64,000 bases of DNA, taken from positions 1,240,001 through 1,304,000 of the forward strand of contig NZ_MTQN01000012.1 in assembly GCF_001984195.1 (NCBI RefSeq). Reading direction: 5' to 3'. Within the stretch, counting starts at the first letter, position 1, and each line of letters opens with the position of its first letter. The translations under genes were made by a program, and so were the position numbers. Positions 57,113-64,000 of this stretch are shown here, in pieces. This DNA comes from Kribbella sp. ALI-6-A. Its GTDB lineage: Bacteria; Actinomycetota; Actinomycetes; Propionibacteriales; Kribbellaceae. The notes beneath the pieces are model-generated. The model ran no database searches. It saw only the letters and a list, made by a program, of their open reading frames with translations, and was not told where the DNA came from.

Positions 57113-57126
57113 GTTCCACGTGGAAC
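57113..57126. other. parS-like palindrome, distant from parAB
   Basis: GTTCCACGTGGAAC, a perfect palindrome differing from the parS consensus at two symmetric positions. It lies 6 bases after one gene's stop and about 40 bases upstream of the next gene's -10 box, 24 kb from parB. Confidence 0.5.
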
Positions 57127-57166
57127 AAACAGCAGTCCAGACGAATCGCTGGTCTACTCTCTGGCC

Positions 57167-57781
57167 GTGGACTTCTGGAGCATCATCGGCTGGGGCGGAT
57201 CGGCCCTGGTGGTCGTGTCGTTGCTGCAGACCCGGATCCTGCGCCTGCGCCTGCTGAACCTGGTCGGCTGCGTGGTCCTGGTCGCGTTCAACCTGGCGAT
57301 CGGCGTCTGGCCGATGGTCGGCATGAACGCGGTGCTCGCGGTGATCAACGTCGTCCAGCTCTACCGCCTGCTCCGGCACCGCCACGACATCGCCGAGTAC
57401 GCCGTCCTGCAGGTCGGCTCCGACGACACCTACCTGCGGCACGTGCTGGACGCCCACGCCAAGGACATCGCCCGCTTCAACCCCGGCTTCACCACCGCCA
57501 CCGGCCCGTACGCCTTCCTGGTCCAGCGCGGCGAACGCACCGTCGGCGTCGTCCTCGCCCACGACGCGGGCCAGGGCCGCGCCCAGATCGACCTCGACTA
57601 CGTCCTGCCCGAGTACCGCGACTTCACCCCTGGCGAGTTCGTCTACCGCCGCAGCGACGTCTTCACCGACCACGGCTTCCGCCAGGTCCTGGCTCCCCGC
57701 CGAATGCGCGAGTCCGCCTCCTACCTGAACAAACTCGGCTTCCACCGCGTGGGCGCGGACCTGGTGCTCGACCTGGTGTGA
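57167..57781 (+). CDS. Membrane protein with C-terminal GNAT-like domain (YgjV-like)
   Basis: 204 residues: three membrane segments in the first 75 (WSIIGWGGSALVVVSLLQ, LNLVGCVVLVAFNLAIGVW, MNAVLAVINVVQLYRLL), a YgjV-like pattern, then a soluble domain (YAFLVQRGERTVGVVLAHDAG, IDLDYVLPEYRDFTPGEFVY, LNKLGFHRVGADLVLDL) that resembles a GNAT fold without a clear acetyl-CoA loop. GTG start; a TACTCT -10 box ends 6 bases upstream, so the message is probably leaderless. A parS-like palindrome precedes the promoter. Confidence 0.75.
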   Translation: MDFWSIIGWGGSALVVVSLLQTRILRLRLLNLVGCVVLVAFNLAIGVWPMVGMNAVLAVINVVQLYRLLRHRHDIAEYAVLQVGSDDTYLRHVLDAHAKDIARFNPGFTTATGPYAFLVQRGERTVGVVLAHDAGQGRAQIDLDYVLPEYRDFTPGEFVYRRSDVFTDHGFRQVLAPRRMRESASYLNKLGFHRVGADLVLDLV

Positions 57782-57828
57782 ATGTGCAGGTTGTAGAACT
57801 GCATTTATAATAAGTACACTTCTATATC

Positions 57829-59265
57829 ATGCAGAAGCCTTCCTGGATCTTCGCGCGCGACGCCGAGTGGCAGCATCTGGCGCGGTTCGCCGCAGGAGCG
57901 CCTGAGCGTCCGCGGCTGGGCGTGGTCAGTGGCCGTCGCCGGCAAGGCAAGACGTTCCTGCTCCAGGCCCTGGCCGAGCAGGCCGGTGGGCTCTACTTCG
58001 GAGCGACGCAGGCGACCGAGACGGAGTCGCTGTCGCTGTTCGCCGCTGCGCTCGCCGCACACACTGGAGCCACCTCCCCGCCGAGGTTCGACGGCTGGGA
58101 CGACGCCGTCCGGTTCCTGTTCGCGCTACCGCCGTCGACCGGTCCGCTGGTGATCGACGAGTTCCCGTACCTGAGCAAGATGTCGCCGTCGCTGCCGTCG
58201 ATCCTGCAACGGGAGTTCGACCGGGCCGTGCCGGCGGGCCGCGCGACGCAACTGCTGCTCTGCGGGTCGGCGATGTCCGTGATGGGCGGACTGCTGTCCG
58301 GTACGGCGCCGCTGCGCGGCCGGGCGAACCTCGAGTTGATCGTCAAGCCGTTCGACCACCTGCTCGCCGCCGAGTTCTGGCAGGTGGGGGATCCGCGGCT
58401 CGCGGTCCTGCTGCACTCGGTCGTCGGCGGCACTCCGGCGTACCGGCGGTTCGTCGACGAGGACAGTCCGCAGTCGGTGGACACCTTCGACGACTGGCTG
58501 CTGCGGACCGTGCTCAGTCCGGCCAGTCCGCTCTTCCGCGAGGCGCGCTACCTGCTGGAGGAGGAGACCGACGTCCGGGACACCGCCCTCTACCACTCCG
58601 TGCTCGCAGCAGTGGCCAACGGCAACGGCACTCGGGGTGGGATCGCCAACTACATCGGCCGGAAGGCAACCGACATCGGTCATCACCTGCTGGTGCTGGA
58701 AGACAGCGGGCTGCTCCGACGGCAGCAGGATCTCTTCCGGTCCGGCCGGTCGGTGTACCAGGTGGCCGAGCCGCTGGTCGTCTTCTACCAGGTGGTGATG
58801 CGCCCGCAGTGGGGTCTGCTGGAGAGCGGACGCGCGGAGAACGTCTGGTCGGCGGCCCGGCAGCGGTTCGCCTCCCAGGTCGTCGGGCCACACTTCGAGC
58901 AGCTCTGTCGCGAGTACGCGATCACCGCACCACCCGACCTGTACGGCGACCTGCCGGGCGAGATCGGCGCGGGCGTGGTCGCCGATCGCTCCCGGCGGTC
59001 CCAGATCGAGATCGACGTCGTCGTGCTCGCGCCGGCCCAGCCGGGAGAGCGACGGCGAATCCTGTCGCTCGGTGAGGCCAAGTGGGGCGAGGTGATGGGC
59101 CGCCGTCACATCGCTCGCCTGGAACGCGCCCGGGAGTTGCTCTCTAAGGACTACGACACCAGCGGCACGGTCCTCGCTTGCTACAGCGGCGCCGGCTTCG
59201 AACCCGACCTGGATCCCGCAGTGCTCACCATCGGCCTCGACGAGCTCTACCGCCCGCTCAACTGA
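57829..59265 (+). CDS. Archaeal-type ATPase with DUF234 nuclease-like C-terminus
   Basis: 478 residues. N-terminal P-loop ATPase: Walker A in VVSGRRRQGKTFLLQAL, Walker B in GPLVIDEFPYLSK. The C-terminal domain holds RRSQIEIDVVVLAPAQ and ILSLGEAKWGEV, matching the E/D...E-x-K core of DUF234/PD-(D/E)xK domains. Such proteins are scattered widely by transfer and their role is unknown. The 45 bases upstream are strikingly AT-rich (TTTATAATAAGTACAC), unlike the rest of the window, supporting recent arrival. It ends 8 bases inside the convergent GNAT gene. Confidence 0.88.
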   Translation: MQKPSWIFARDAEWQHLARFAAGAPERPRLGVVSGRRRQGKTFLLQALAEQAGGLYFGATQATETESLSLFAAALAAHTGATSPPRFDGWDDAVRFLFALPPSTGPLVIDEFPYLSKMSPSLPSILQREFDRAVPAGRATQLLLCGSAMSVMGGLLSGTAPLRGRANLELIVKPFDHLLAAEFWQVGDPRLAVLLHSVVGGTPAYRRFVDEDSPQSVDTFDDWLLRTVLSPASPLFREARYLLEEETDVRDTALYHSVLAAVANGNGTRGGIANYIGRKATDIGHHLLVLEDSGLLRRQQDLFRSGRSVYQVAEPLVVFYQVVMRPQWGLLESGRAENVWSAARQRFASQVVGPHFEQLCREYAITAPPDLYGDLPGEIGAGVVADRSRRSQIEIDVVVLAPAQPGERRRILSLGEAKWGEVMGRRHIARLERARELLSKDYDTSGTVLACYSGAGFEPDLDPAVLTIGLDELYRPLN

Positions 59266-59707
59266 GGTGTTTGGCGAAGCAGAGCGAGGCGGGTTCGTGT
59301 TCGAAGGGTGGGTAGGCGGGGATCGGGTGGTAGCCGTGGCGGGTGTAGAGGGCAATGGCGGCGTGCTGTTCGGGGCCGGTTTCGAGGCGCAGGGTGGTCA
59401 GGCCTTGCGCGCGGGCCTGGGTTTCCAGGTGGGTGAGCAGCAGGCGGGACAGGCCCCAGCCGCGGGAGGACGGTTCGATGTACAGGCGTTTGATCTCGCC
59501 GGTGTCGGCGGTGACCGGCTGGAGGCCGATGCAGCCGACGGGGGTGTTGTCGACGAGCAGCAGGGTGAAGGACGTGTCGGAGTGCGGGGTGACCAGGGGC
59601 TGGTCGTCGCCGTAGAGCGCGGCCAGCTCTGACTGCTGGGCTGTCGTGAGGGCGAGCAGGGCCGGATCGGTGGACTCGACCGGGTGGAGAACTGCGCCGT
59701 CGATCAT
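59258..59707 (-). CDS. GNAT acetyltransferase
   Basis: 149 residues. The GNAT core is clear: GEIKRLYIEPSSRGWGLSRLLLTHLETQARAQG (acetyl-CoA loop near RGWGLS, slightly altered from the usual RGxGIG) and AIALYTRHGYHPIPAY. ATG start. Overlaps the end of the convergent ATPase gene by 8 bases. Substrate unknown. Confidence 0.88.
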   Translation of the reverse strand: MIDGAVLHPVESTDPALLALTTAQQSELAALYGDDQPLVTPHSDTSFTLLLVDNTPVGCIGLQPVTADTGEIKRLYIEPSSRGWGLSRLLLTHLETQARAQGLTTLRLETGPEQHAAIALYTRHGYHPIPAYPPFEHEPASLCFAKHLS

Positions 59708-59801
59708 GCGGCGGACGCTAGCAAGTAGGCGTGACGGGGTTGTTTCCGGAAACTCTCGGGCATCGACGGGTGGGTGTGAGGTCGAGGTGCTCCGGTCCGC
59801 C

Positions 59802-59832
59802 TTGACCTCAAGCGAGCTTGAGCGCCCAGGAT
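59802..59832 (+). promoter_or_regulatory. SoxR/MerR-type promoter of the VOC gene
   Basis: -35 TTGACC (59802-59807) and -10 CAGGAT (59827-59832) are separated by 19 bases, the stretched spacing of MerR-family-controlled promoters. In the spacer lies a palindrome CTCAAGCGAGCTTGAG (59807-59822) that matches the SoxR box pattern CCTCAAG-N4-CTTGAGG at nearly every position. The -10 ends 7 bases before the ATG. Confidence 0.7.
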
Positions 59833-59839
59833 CCTCGGC

Positions 59840-60220
59840 ATGGTGATGACGTTGCGGGTCGAGGTGTTCGCGTGGGACCTGGAGGCGGCCGGTGAGTTCT
59901 ACCGCCGGGTGCTCGGCTTCGAGGAGCTGAACCGCCGGCCGGGCTACCTGTGGATGGGCCGGGGGACGGCACGGATCGGGATCGGCGAGCGGCCGGAGGT
60001 GGTCGACCCGGCGTCCCGGCGAGTGCCGGCCGGAACCGAGCTCGTGCTCGAGGTGGACGACCTGGATGCGGAATACGCGCGGGTCGTCGCCAGTGGGTGG
60101 CCGGTCGAGAGCGAGCCGCGGACGCAGGAGTGGGGACTGCGTGACTTTCGCCTGTTCGATGCCGATGGTTACTACCTGAGGCTCACCAGCCGTGGCAGAA
60201 CGGCGGCCGGCATGCTCTGA
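59840..60220 (+). CDS. VOC family protein (SoxR-type regulon candidate)
   Basis: 126 residues of the vicinal-oxygen-chelate fold: LRVEVFAWDLEAAGEFYRRVLGFEELNR, PAGTELVLEVDDLDAEYARVVASGWPVESEP, and RLFDADGYYLRLTSR. Members detoxify or sequester reactive small molecules. The ATG lies 7 bases after a -10 box in a MerR-type promoter, so it is probably leaderless and induced by redox-active compounds. A second ATG two codons later is possible. The amidase gene follows after 8 bases. Confidence 0.85.
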   Translation: MVMTLRVEVFAWDLEAAGEFYRRVLGFEELNRRPGYLWMGRGTARIGIGERPEVVDPASRRVPAGTELVLEVDDLDAEYARVVASGWPVESEPRTQEWGLRDFRLFDADGYYLRLTSRGRTAAGML

Positions 60221-60228
60221 TTGGCCGG

Positions 60229-61494
60229 GTGCTTTCGCTCGAGGAGATCGCTGCCCACGTCCGTTCCGGTCAGCTCGAACCGGCCGAGCTGGTTGAGGAG
60301 GCGCTCTCGCGGGCGCGCGCCGCGGCCGCGCTGAACGCCGTCGTTCACCTGGACGAGAACGGCGCCCGCGCCGCCGCGGCCTGGCACGACCGGAAAGGAC
60401 CGTTGGCCGGCGTCCCGGTGCTGGTGAAGGAGATCATCGAGGTCGAGGGGCTTCCGTACCGCTGCGGCTCGGCGGCGATGGACGAGCTCGGCCGGCACGA
60501 CGCCGACGTCGTTCGCCGGCTGCACGCCGCGGGAGCGATCGTGATCGGCCTCAGTCACTCGCACGAATTCGCTTACGGCTGCACCGGTACGTCGAACCGC
60601 GCCGGCCCGTGCCGCAACCCGCACGACCCCGAGCGGATGACCGGCGGTTCCAGTTCGGGCGCGGGAGCGGCTGTCGCGGCCGGCGTCGTCCCGCTCGCGA
60701 TCGGGACCGACACGGCCGGCTCGGTGCGAATCCCGGCAGCGCTGTGCGGAGTGGTCGGCTTCAAGCCGGCGTACGGGACGTTGCCGACCGACGGGGTGTT
60801 CCCGCTCGCGCAGAGCCTCGACCATGTCGGCGTTCTGACCGAGACCGTCGCCGATGCCGCCTACGCCCTGGCCGCGCTGACGAACTCGATGCCCACGGCA
60901 CCGTTGGCGGCGCCGCCGCGGCTCGGCATCGTGGCCGGCCGGAGCGAGTACGACGCCGAGGTCGCCGAGGCCTGGTCGGCCGGGCTCGGGCGGTTGCAGA
61001 CGGCCGGAGCGACGACCGAGCCGGTCAGCCTTCCCGACGACATCACCCGGACCGCGATCGACCTGCAGGGCCCGGAGGCGGTCGCGAACCATGCCGGGCG
61101 CAGCACCGACACGTACCAGCCCGACGTTCAGCTCCGCCTGAAGGAGGCGGCCGAAGTCCCTGCCTGGCGGTACGTCCAGGCCCGCCGGGACACCGAAACG
61201 ATCCGCGCCCAGGTGAAGGCTGTGCTGGATCGCCACGACGCCGTCGTGCTGCCGACCGTCCCGCTCGTCGCGCCGCCCATCTCGGCCGTGGCGGACCTGA
61301 GCGGATCGACCGCCGTCCGGGCCCAGCTGATGCGCAACACACGCCTGGCCAACCTCACCGGATTTCCCGCGATCACCCTGCCGTTGCCGGTCCGCGGCCT
61401 GCCGGTCGGTCTGCAAGTGATTGCCAAGGACAACGAAACCGCGGCCGCCACAGCCGGCTGGATCGCCGGTCGGCTGGCGGCCGCGAAGGGCTGA
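60229..61494 (+). CDS. Amidase (amidase-signature family)
   Basis: 421 residues with the amidase-signature Ser-cisSer-Lys triad: Lys67 in GVPVLVKEIIEV, cis-Ser in MTGGSSSGAGAAVA (141-142), and the nucleophile Ser165 in GTDTAGSVRIPAALCG. The enzyme hydrolyses amide bonds of an unknown small substrate; the GatA-like partner genes are absent, so it is not the tRNA amidotransferase. GTG start 8 bases after the VOC stop; the two are probably one operon under the SoxR-type promoter. Confidence 0.9.
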   Translation: MLSLEEIAAHVRSGQLEPAELVEEALSRARAAAALNAVVHLDENGARAAAAWHDRKGPLAGVPVLVKEIIEVEGLPYRCGSAAMDELGRHDADVVRRLHAAGAIVIGLSHSHEFAYGCTGTSNRAGPCRNPHDPERMTGGSSSGAGAAVAAGVVPLAIGTDTAGSVRIPAALCGVVGFKPAYGTLPTDGVFPLAQSLDHVGVLTETVADAAYALAALTNSMPTAPLAAPPRLGIVAGRSEYDAEVAEAWSAGLGRLQTAGATTEPVSLPDDITRTAIDLQGPEAVANHAGRSTDTYQPDVQLRLKEAAEVPAWRYVQARRDTETIRAQVKAVLDRHDAVVLPTVPLVAPPISAVADLSGSTAVRAQLMRNTRLANLTGFPAITLPLPVRGLPVGLQVIAKDNETAAATAGWIAGRLAAAKG

Positions 61495-61497
61495 GGC

Positions 61498-61521
61498 CGG
61501 CCCCCAGGGCAGTGGGGGCCG
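61498..61521. terminator. Shared terminator of the amidase and GH30 genes
   Basis: CGGCCCCC (61498-61505) pairs with GGGGGCCG (61514-61521) around an 8-base loop, in the 36-base gap between two convergent stop codons. Confidence 0.65.
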
Positions 61522-61530
61522 ACCGGTCCG

Positions 61531-63453
61531 TCAGCTGTAGACCCGGACGTCGGCCAAGGTCCACCAGTGGTCGCTCGCACTCGTCGAGGTGATCCGCAGG
61601 TAGCGGGCCCGCGTCGGTGTGACGTCGACGTTCGTGAGCTGACCGTCGGACGTGCCGGTCTTCAGCGGCCGCCACGTCGTACCGTCGTTGCTGTAGGACA
61701 GTTGCCAAGTGCCCGGGTAGTCCCCGAGGTTGCCACCGCTGTCGAGCGCGACCCGGCGGACGGTGCGCGCGGTGCCGAGATCGACCTGCACGTACTGCCC
61801 GGAGGTCAGCGCCTGCTTGCTCTGCCACAGCGTCGAACCGTCCGCGTCGATCGCCAGCGGAGCCAGCTCCGCCCCGACCGAGGCCATCGCCCCGGCAAGC
61901 GGCACCGGCTTGTACGACGACGGAAGCTCCCGCGCCCAGACGAACGTCCCGATCGCGCCACCGGGCAGCGTGTACTCGAAGGACTGATCGCCGACCGCGA
62001 CCGCGAAGCTGCGCGGCTCGTCGTTCTCGTTGTGCACGAGCAGCGCCGTCGACCCGTCCCGGTTGCGGAACGCGGACGACATCAGCTGCCCGTTCCATCC
62101 GGTCGTCCCGTACGACGTGGAGGCGATCCGCTGCGCGCCGGGCTTCACGAACTTCGACAGGTGGCCGATCGTGTAGTACTCCGCGTCGGTGCTGACCGAG
62201 CCGTCCGGGTGCCGGGTGACCAGACCGGTGCAGGTGTCGCAGCCGCCGTTGTGCGGACCACCGTCGGCGTTCAGCGCGATGTTCCAGTTGACCACCGACT
62301 TCGCCCAGTTCCGGGTGGTGCCGAGCATCAGCGTGCGGGCGTGCCAGGTGAGCGTGCCGCGGAAGATCTGCGGCGGGGTGTCGTTCGGTCCGTGCGAGCC
62401 GGAGCACTCGGTGAACCAGATCCCCTTGTCCGGGAACGCCTGCCGCAGCGCCGACTGGGCCGCGGGCGTACCGGAGTAGCAGTGGTACGCCGTACCGGCG
62501 ATCCAGCGCGCCGCCGGCGAGCTGAGCAGCTGGTAGGGGTAGTCGGTCTCGGGATCCTCACCGGGCGGGGTGTTGGCGACGTCGCCCGGGTGGGTGGTCC
62601 AGTTGTGGTCGTAGCCGAGGATCTTCGTCCGCGGGCTGGCCACGCGCAGCATCGGGCCGAGCTGCTCGATCACCGCGGCCGCCTGGCGGACCGGCAGGTC
62701 GGTGCCGGGGTAGCCGCTCGGCGTCCGGTTCTGCGGCTCGTTCTGGATCGAGAGGAAGTCGACCGGTACGCCGGCCGCGGTGTACGCCTTGACGAACTTC
62801 ACCAGGTAGCGCGCGTAGGCGTTGTAGATCGCCGGGTCGTCCTTCAGCCGGCCGCCGACGAGCGAGTCGCCGGTCTTCATCCAGGCCGGCGGACTCCACG
62901 GCGTCGCCATCACCTTGAGTTCCGGGTTGAGCTGCTTGGCCCGGCGCAGCAACGGCAGGATCTGCTTGTGCTCGTGCGCGATGCTGAAGTGCCGCAGGCC
63001 AAAGTCGGTCTGGCCGGCGGGCATGTCGTCGTACGTGTAGTGCTCGGTCTGGGCGGTGAAGTCGGACGAGCCGACGACCTGGCGCAGGAAGCTGACGCCG
63101 ATGCCCTGCTTCGGGTCGAACAACTTGCGCATCGTCTTCTCGCGGTCCGCGGTCGACAGTTGGTAGAGCACGGCGGCCGAGGAGTCGGTGATCGAGGCGC
63201 CGAAGCCGTCGATGGTCTGGTACGTCGTACCGGGGTCGACGGTGATCGTCGTCTGCCGGCTCGAGCCCTGGGCGAACGCGACCGGCGCCCGCTCGTGCAG
63301 CAGTTCGGCGCGGTCGGGGGTGGTCACCCAGACGCGGGCCTGGGTGGTCGATCCACCGCCACGACCGTCGCCGGTCGCCTCGGCCGACGGGACCAGGCCG
63401 GTCGCCAGCAGGGCGGTGGCCGTGACGGCGGCGCCCAGCGTGTGCCTTCTCAT
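61531..63453 (-). CDS. Secreted GH30 glycoside hydrolase with C-terminal F5/8C-type domain
   Basis: 640 residues. Signal peptide RRHTLGAAVTATALLATGLVPSAEA; glycoside hydrolase family 30 barrel from about residue 70 (TYQTIDGFGASITDSSA, TPWSPPAWMKTG) with acid/base Glu239 in SIQNEPQ and nucleophile Glu349 in WFTECSG; a small beta domain; and a C-terminal discoidin (F5/8 type C) sugar-binding module from about residue 510. Likely beta-1,6-glucanase or glucosylceramidase activity on extracellular glycans. ATG at 63453 with AAGGAG upstream. Divergent from a LacI-type regulator that probably controls it. Confidence 0.92.
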   Translation of the reverse strand: MRRHTLGAAVTATALLATGLVPSAEATGDGRGGGSTTQARVWVTTPDRAELLHERAPVAFAQGSSRQTTITVDPGTTYQTIDGFGASITDSSAAVLYQLSTADREKTMRKLFDPKQGIGVSFLRQVVGSSDFTAQTEHYTYDDMPAGQTDFGLRHFSIAHEHKQILPLLRRAKQLNPELKVMATPWSPPAWMKTGDSLVGGRLKDDPAIYNAYARYLVKFVKAYTAAGVPVDFLSIQNEPQNRTPSGYPGTDLPVRQAAAVIEQLGPMLRVASPRTKILGYDHNWTTHPGDVANTPPGEDPETDYPYQLLSSPAARWIAGTAYHCYSGTPAAQSALRQAFPDKGIWFTECSGSHGPNDTPPQIFRGTLTWHARTLMLGTTRNWAKSVVNWNIALNADGGPHNGGCDTCTGLVTRHPDGSVSTDAEYYTIGHLSKFVKPGAQRIASTSYGTTGWNGQLMSSAFRNRDGSTALLVHNENDEPRSFAVAVGDQSFEYTLPGGAIGTFVWARELPSSYKPVPLAGAMASVGAELAPLAIDADGSTLWQSKQALTSGQYVQVDLGTARTVRRVALDSGGNLGDYPGTWQLSYSNDGTTWRPLKTGTSDGQLTNVDVTPTRARYLRITSTSASDHWWTLADVRVYS

Positions 63454-63464
63454 GGACGGGCTCC

Positions 63465-63591
63465 TTACATCGGGCGGGATGTAACAAATGAAACAAAGAA
63501 CAACGCGCGTGGGGACAGAAAACGCTCGCTCTGGCCAGCTGTCAAGACTGGAGATAGAGTCCGGATGTGAAACAAAGCCGTGTAACAAATG
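63465..63591. promoter_or_regulatory. GH30/LacI divergent control region
   Basis: TTACATC-N6-GATGTAA (63465-63484) is a palindrome over the GH30 leader. TGTAACAAATG occurs at 63480-63490 and again at 63581-63591 (over the regulator's start), and TGAAACAAAG at 63489-63498 and 63568-63577. These paired sites suggest two operators bound by the LacI-type regulator, with looping possible. Confidence 0.55.
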
Positions 63592-64000
63592 CCTAGGCGG
63601 GTCACCGTCCGGGACGTCGCGGCGGAGACCGGGGTCTCGATCGCGACCGTCTCGCGGGTGCTCAACCAGGCGGGCAACGTCTCGCCGCGCACGCGCGAGC
63701 TGGTCGAACAAGCGGTCCAGCGGCTCGGCACGGCCGCACCAGGCCCCCGCGGCGGTACGCCGAAGCCGGCGGCGGGCGCGGTCTACGTACGCTGCCCGTA
63801 CCTGCTGACCGACTACTTCGGCCTGATCGTCTCCTCGATCGCCGAGTCCCTCGACCGCCACGCCCGCCAACTGATCCTGAACGCCGGCCAAGCCGTCGCA
63901 GCCGACGCGACGCTCGGCAACCGGCCAGGTGTCGGCGGGGCGATCCTCATCCTTCCCCCGGAGTCGGCGGACGACCTGGTCCGCCTGCGCGAGCGCCGCT
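63589..64000 (+). CDS. LacI-family transcriptional regulator (partial, cut by window end)
   Basis: The first 137 residues are present: the LacI helix-turn-helix VTVRDVAAETGVSIATVSRVLNQAGNVSPRTRELVEQAVQRLG and the start of the sugar-binding domain (YLLTDYFGLIVSSIAESLDRHARQLIL). Members repress catabolic genes until a sugar binds. It is divergent from the GH30 gene, its likely target. The ATG is in a repeated operator-like motif, suggesting autoregulation. Confidence 0.9.
   Translation, partial: MPRRVTVRDVAAETGVSIATVSRVLNQAGNVSPRTRELVEQAVQRLGTAAPGPRGGTPKPAAGAVYVRCPYLLTDYFGLIVSSIAESLDRHARQLILNAGQAVAADATLGNRPGVGGAILILPPESADDLVRLRERR

Noticed and set aside
57791-57811. TTGTAG-N9-TATAAT as a conventional -35/-10 promoter
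   Set aside because: The -10 is perfect but the spacer is only 9 bases, too short for a standard sigma-70 promoter; another -35 or an activator must be used.

Overview
The window is high-GC actinobacterial DNA centred on the chromosome replication origin. The gene order rpmH-dnaA-dnaN-gnd-recF-dciA(DUF721)-gyrB-gyrA on one side, and rnpA-yidD-yidC-khpB-rsmG-parA-parB on the other, is the classic actinomycete oriC neighbourhood. The gnd gene between dnaN and recF, the DUF3566 and DLW-39 genes beside gyrA, the actinobacterial parS sequence GTTTCACGTGAAAC, and the DUF2784/SURF1/DUF6049 family content point to Propionibacteriales, most likely a Kribbella-like organism. That name is an inference from gene content, not from a database search.

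Left arm (1-9.7 kb): accessory genes: a PP2C-like protein, an SDR epimerase, a pentapeptide-repeat protein, a VanZ-like protein, an AraC-VOC-UvrA-paralogue cluster, and NUDIX, YciI and GNAT genes. A tight group of DnaA-box-like sequences lies at 2.67-2.72 kb. From 9.86 to 16.1 kb: tRNA-Ala(UGC), the small DLW-39 protein, tRNA-Ile(GAU), and the gyrB-gyrA-DUF3566 operon with a hairpin between gyrB and gyrA. From 16.5 to 18.3 kb a divergent, translationally coupled cassette encodes three secreted or anchored proteins of unknown function. From 18.3 to 26.0 kb: a large membrane protein, dciA (flanked by a long inverted repeat), recF, gnd, dnaN and dnaA. DnaA boxes lie on both sides of dnaA, so oriC looks bipartite.

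From 26.7 to 33.7 kb: ribosomal protein L34, RNase P protein, membrane-insertion genes (yidD, yidC), khpB, rsmG and the chromosome-partition pair parA-parB. ParA appears to carry a very long low-complexity N-terminal extension, and the parA-parB gap is packed with parS-like sites. From 33.76 to 36.3 kb lies about 2.5 kb with no convincing gene, containing a GGCGAG microsatellite and two diverged tandem copies of a roughly 400-bp unit, ending at another perfect parS.

Right arm (36.3-64 kb): DUF3817/SURF1/D-Ala-D-Ala ligase operon, an aminotransferase, a GNAT and two small membrane proteins, a PadR/MMPL divergent pair, then a conserved actinobacterial cell-wall and redox block: cwlM, trxA, trxB (with a SigR-type promoter), an anti-sigma factor, sigM, a membrane pseudokinase, murJ, DUF6049 and the CCA-adding enzyme. 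The CCA-adding enzyme fits the two tRNA genes here, neither of which encodes its CCA end. The last 8 kb are accessory: two membrane proteins, an archaeal-type ATPase, GNAT, a VOC protein with a SoxR/MerR-type promoter, an amidase, and a secreted GH30 glycosidase divergent from a LacI-family regulator cut by the window edge.

No insertion sequence, prophage or CRISPR array was found.
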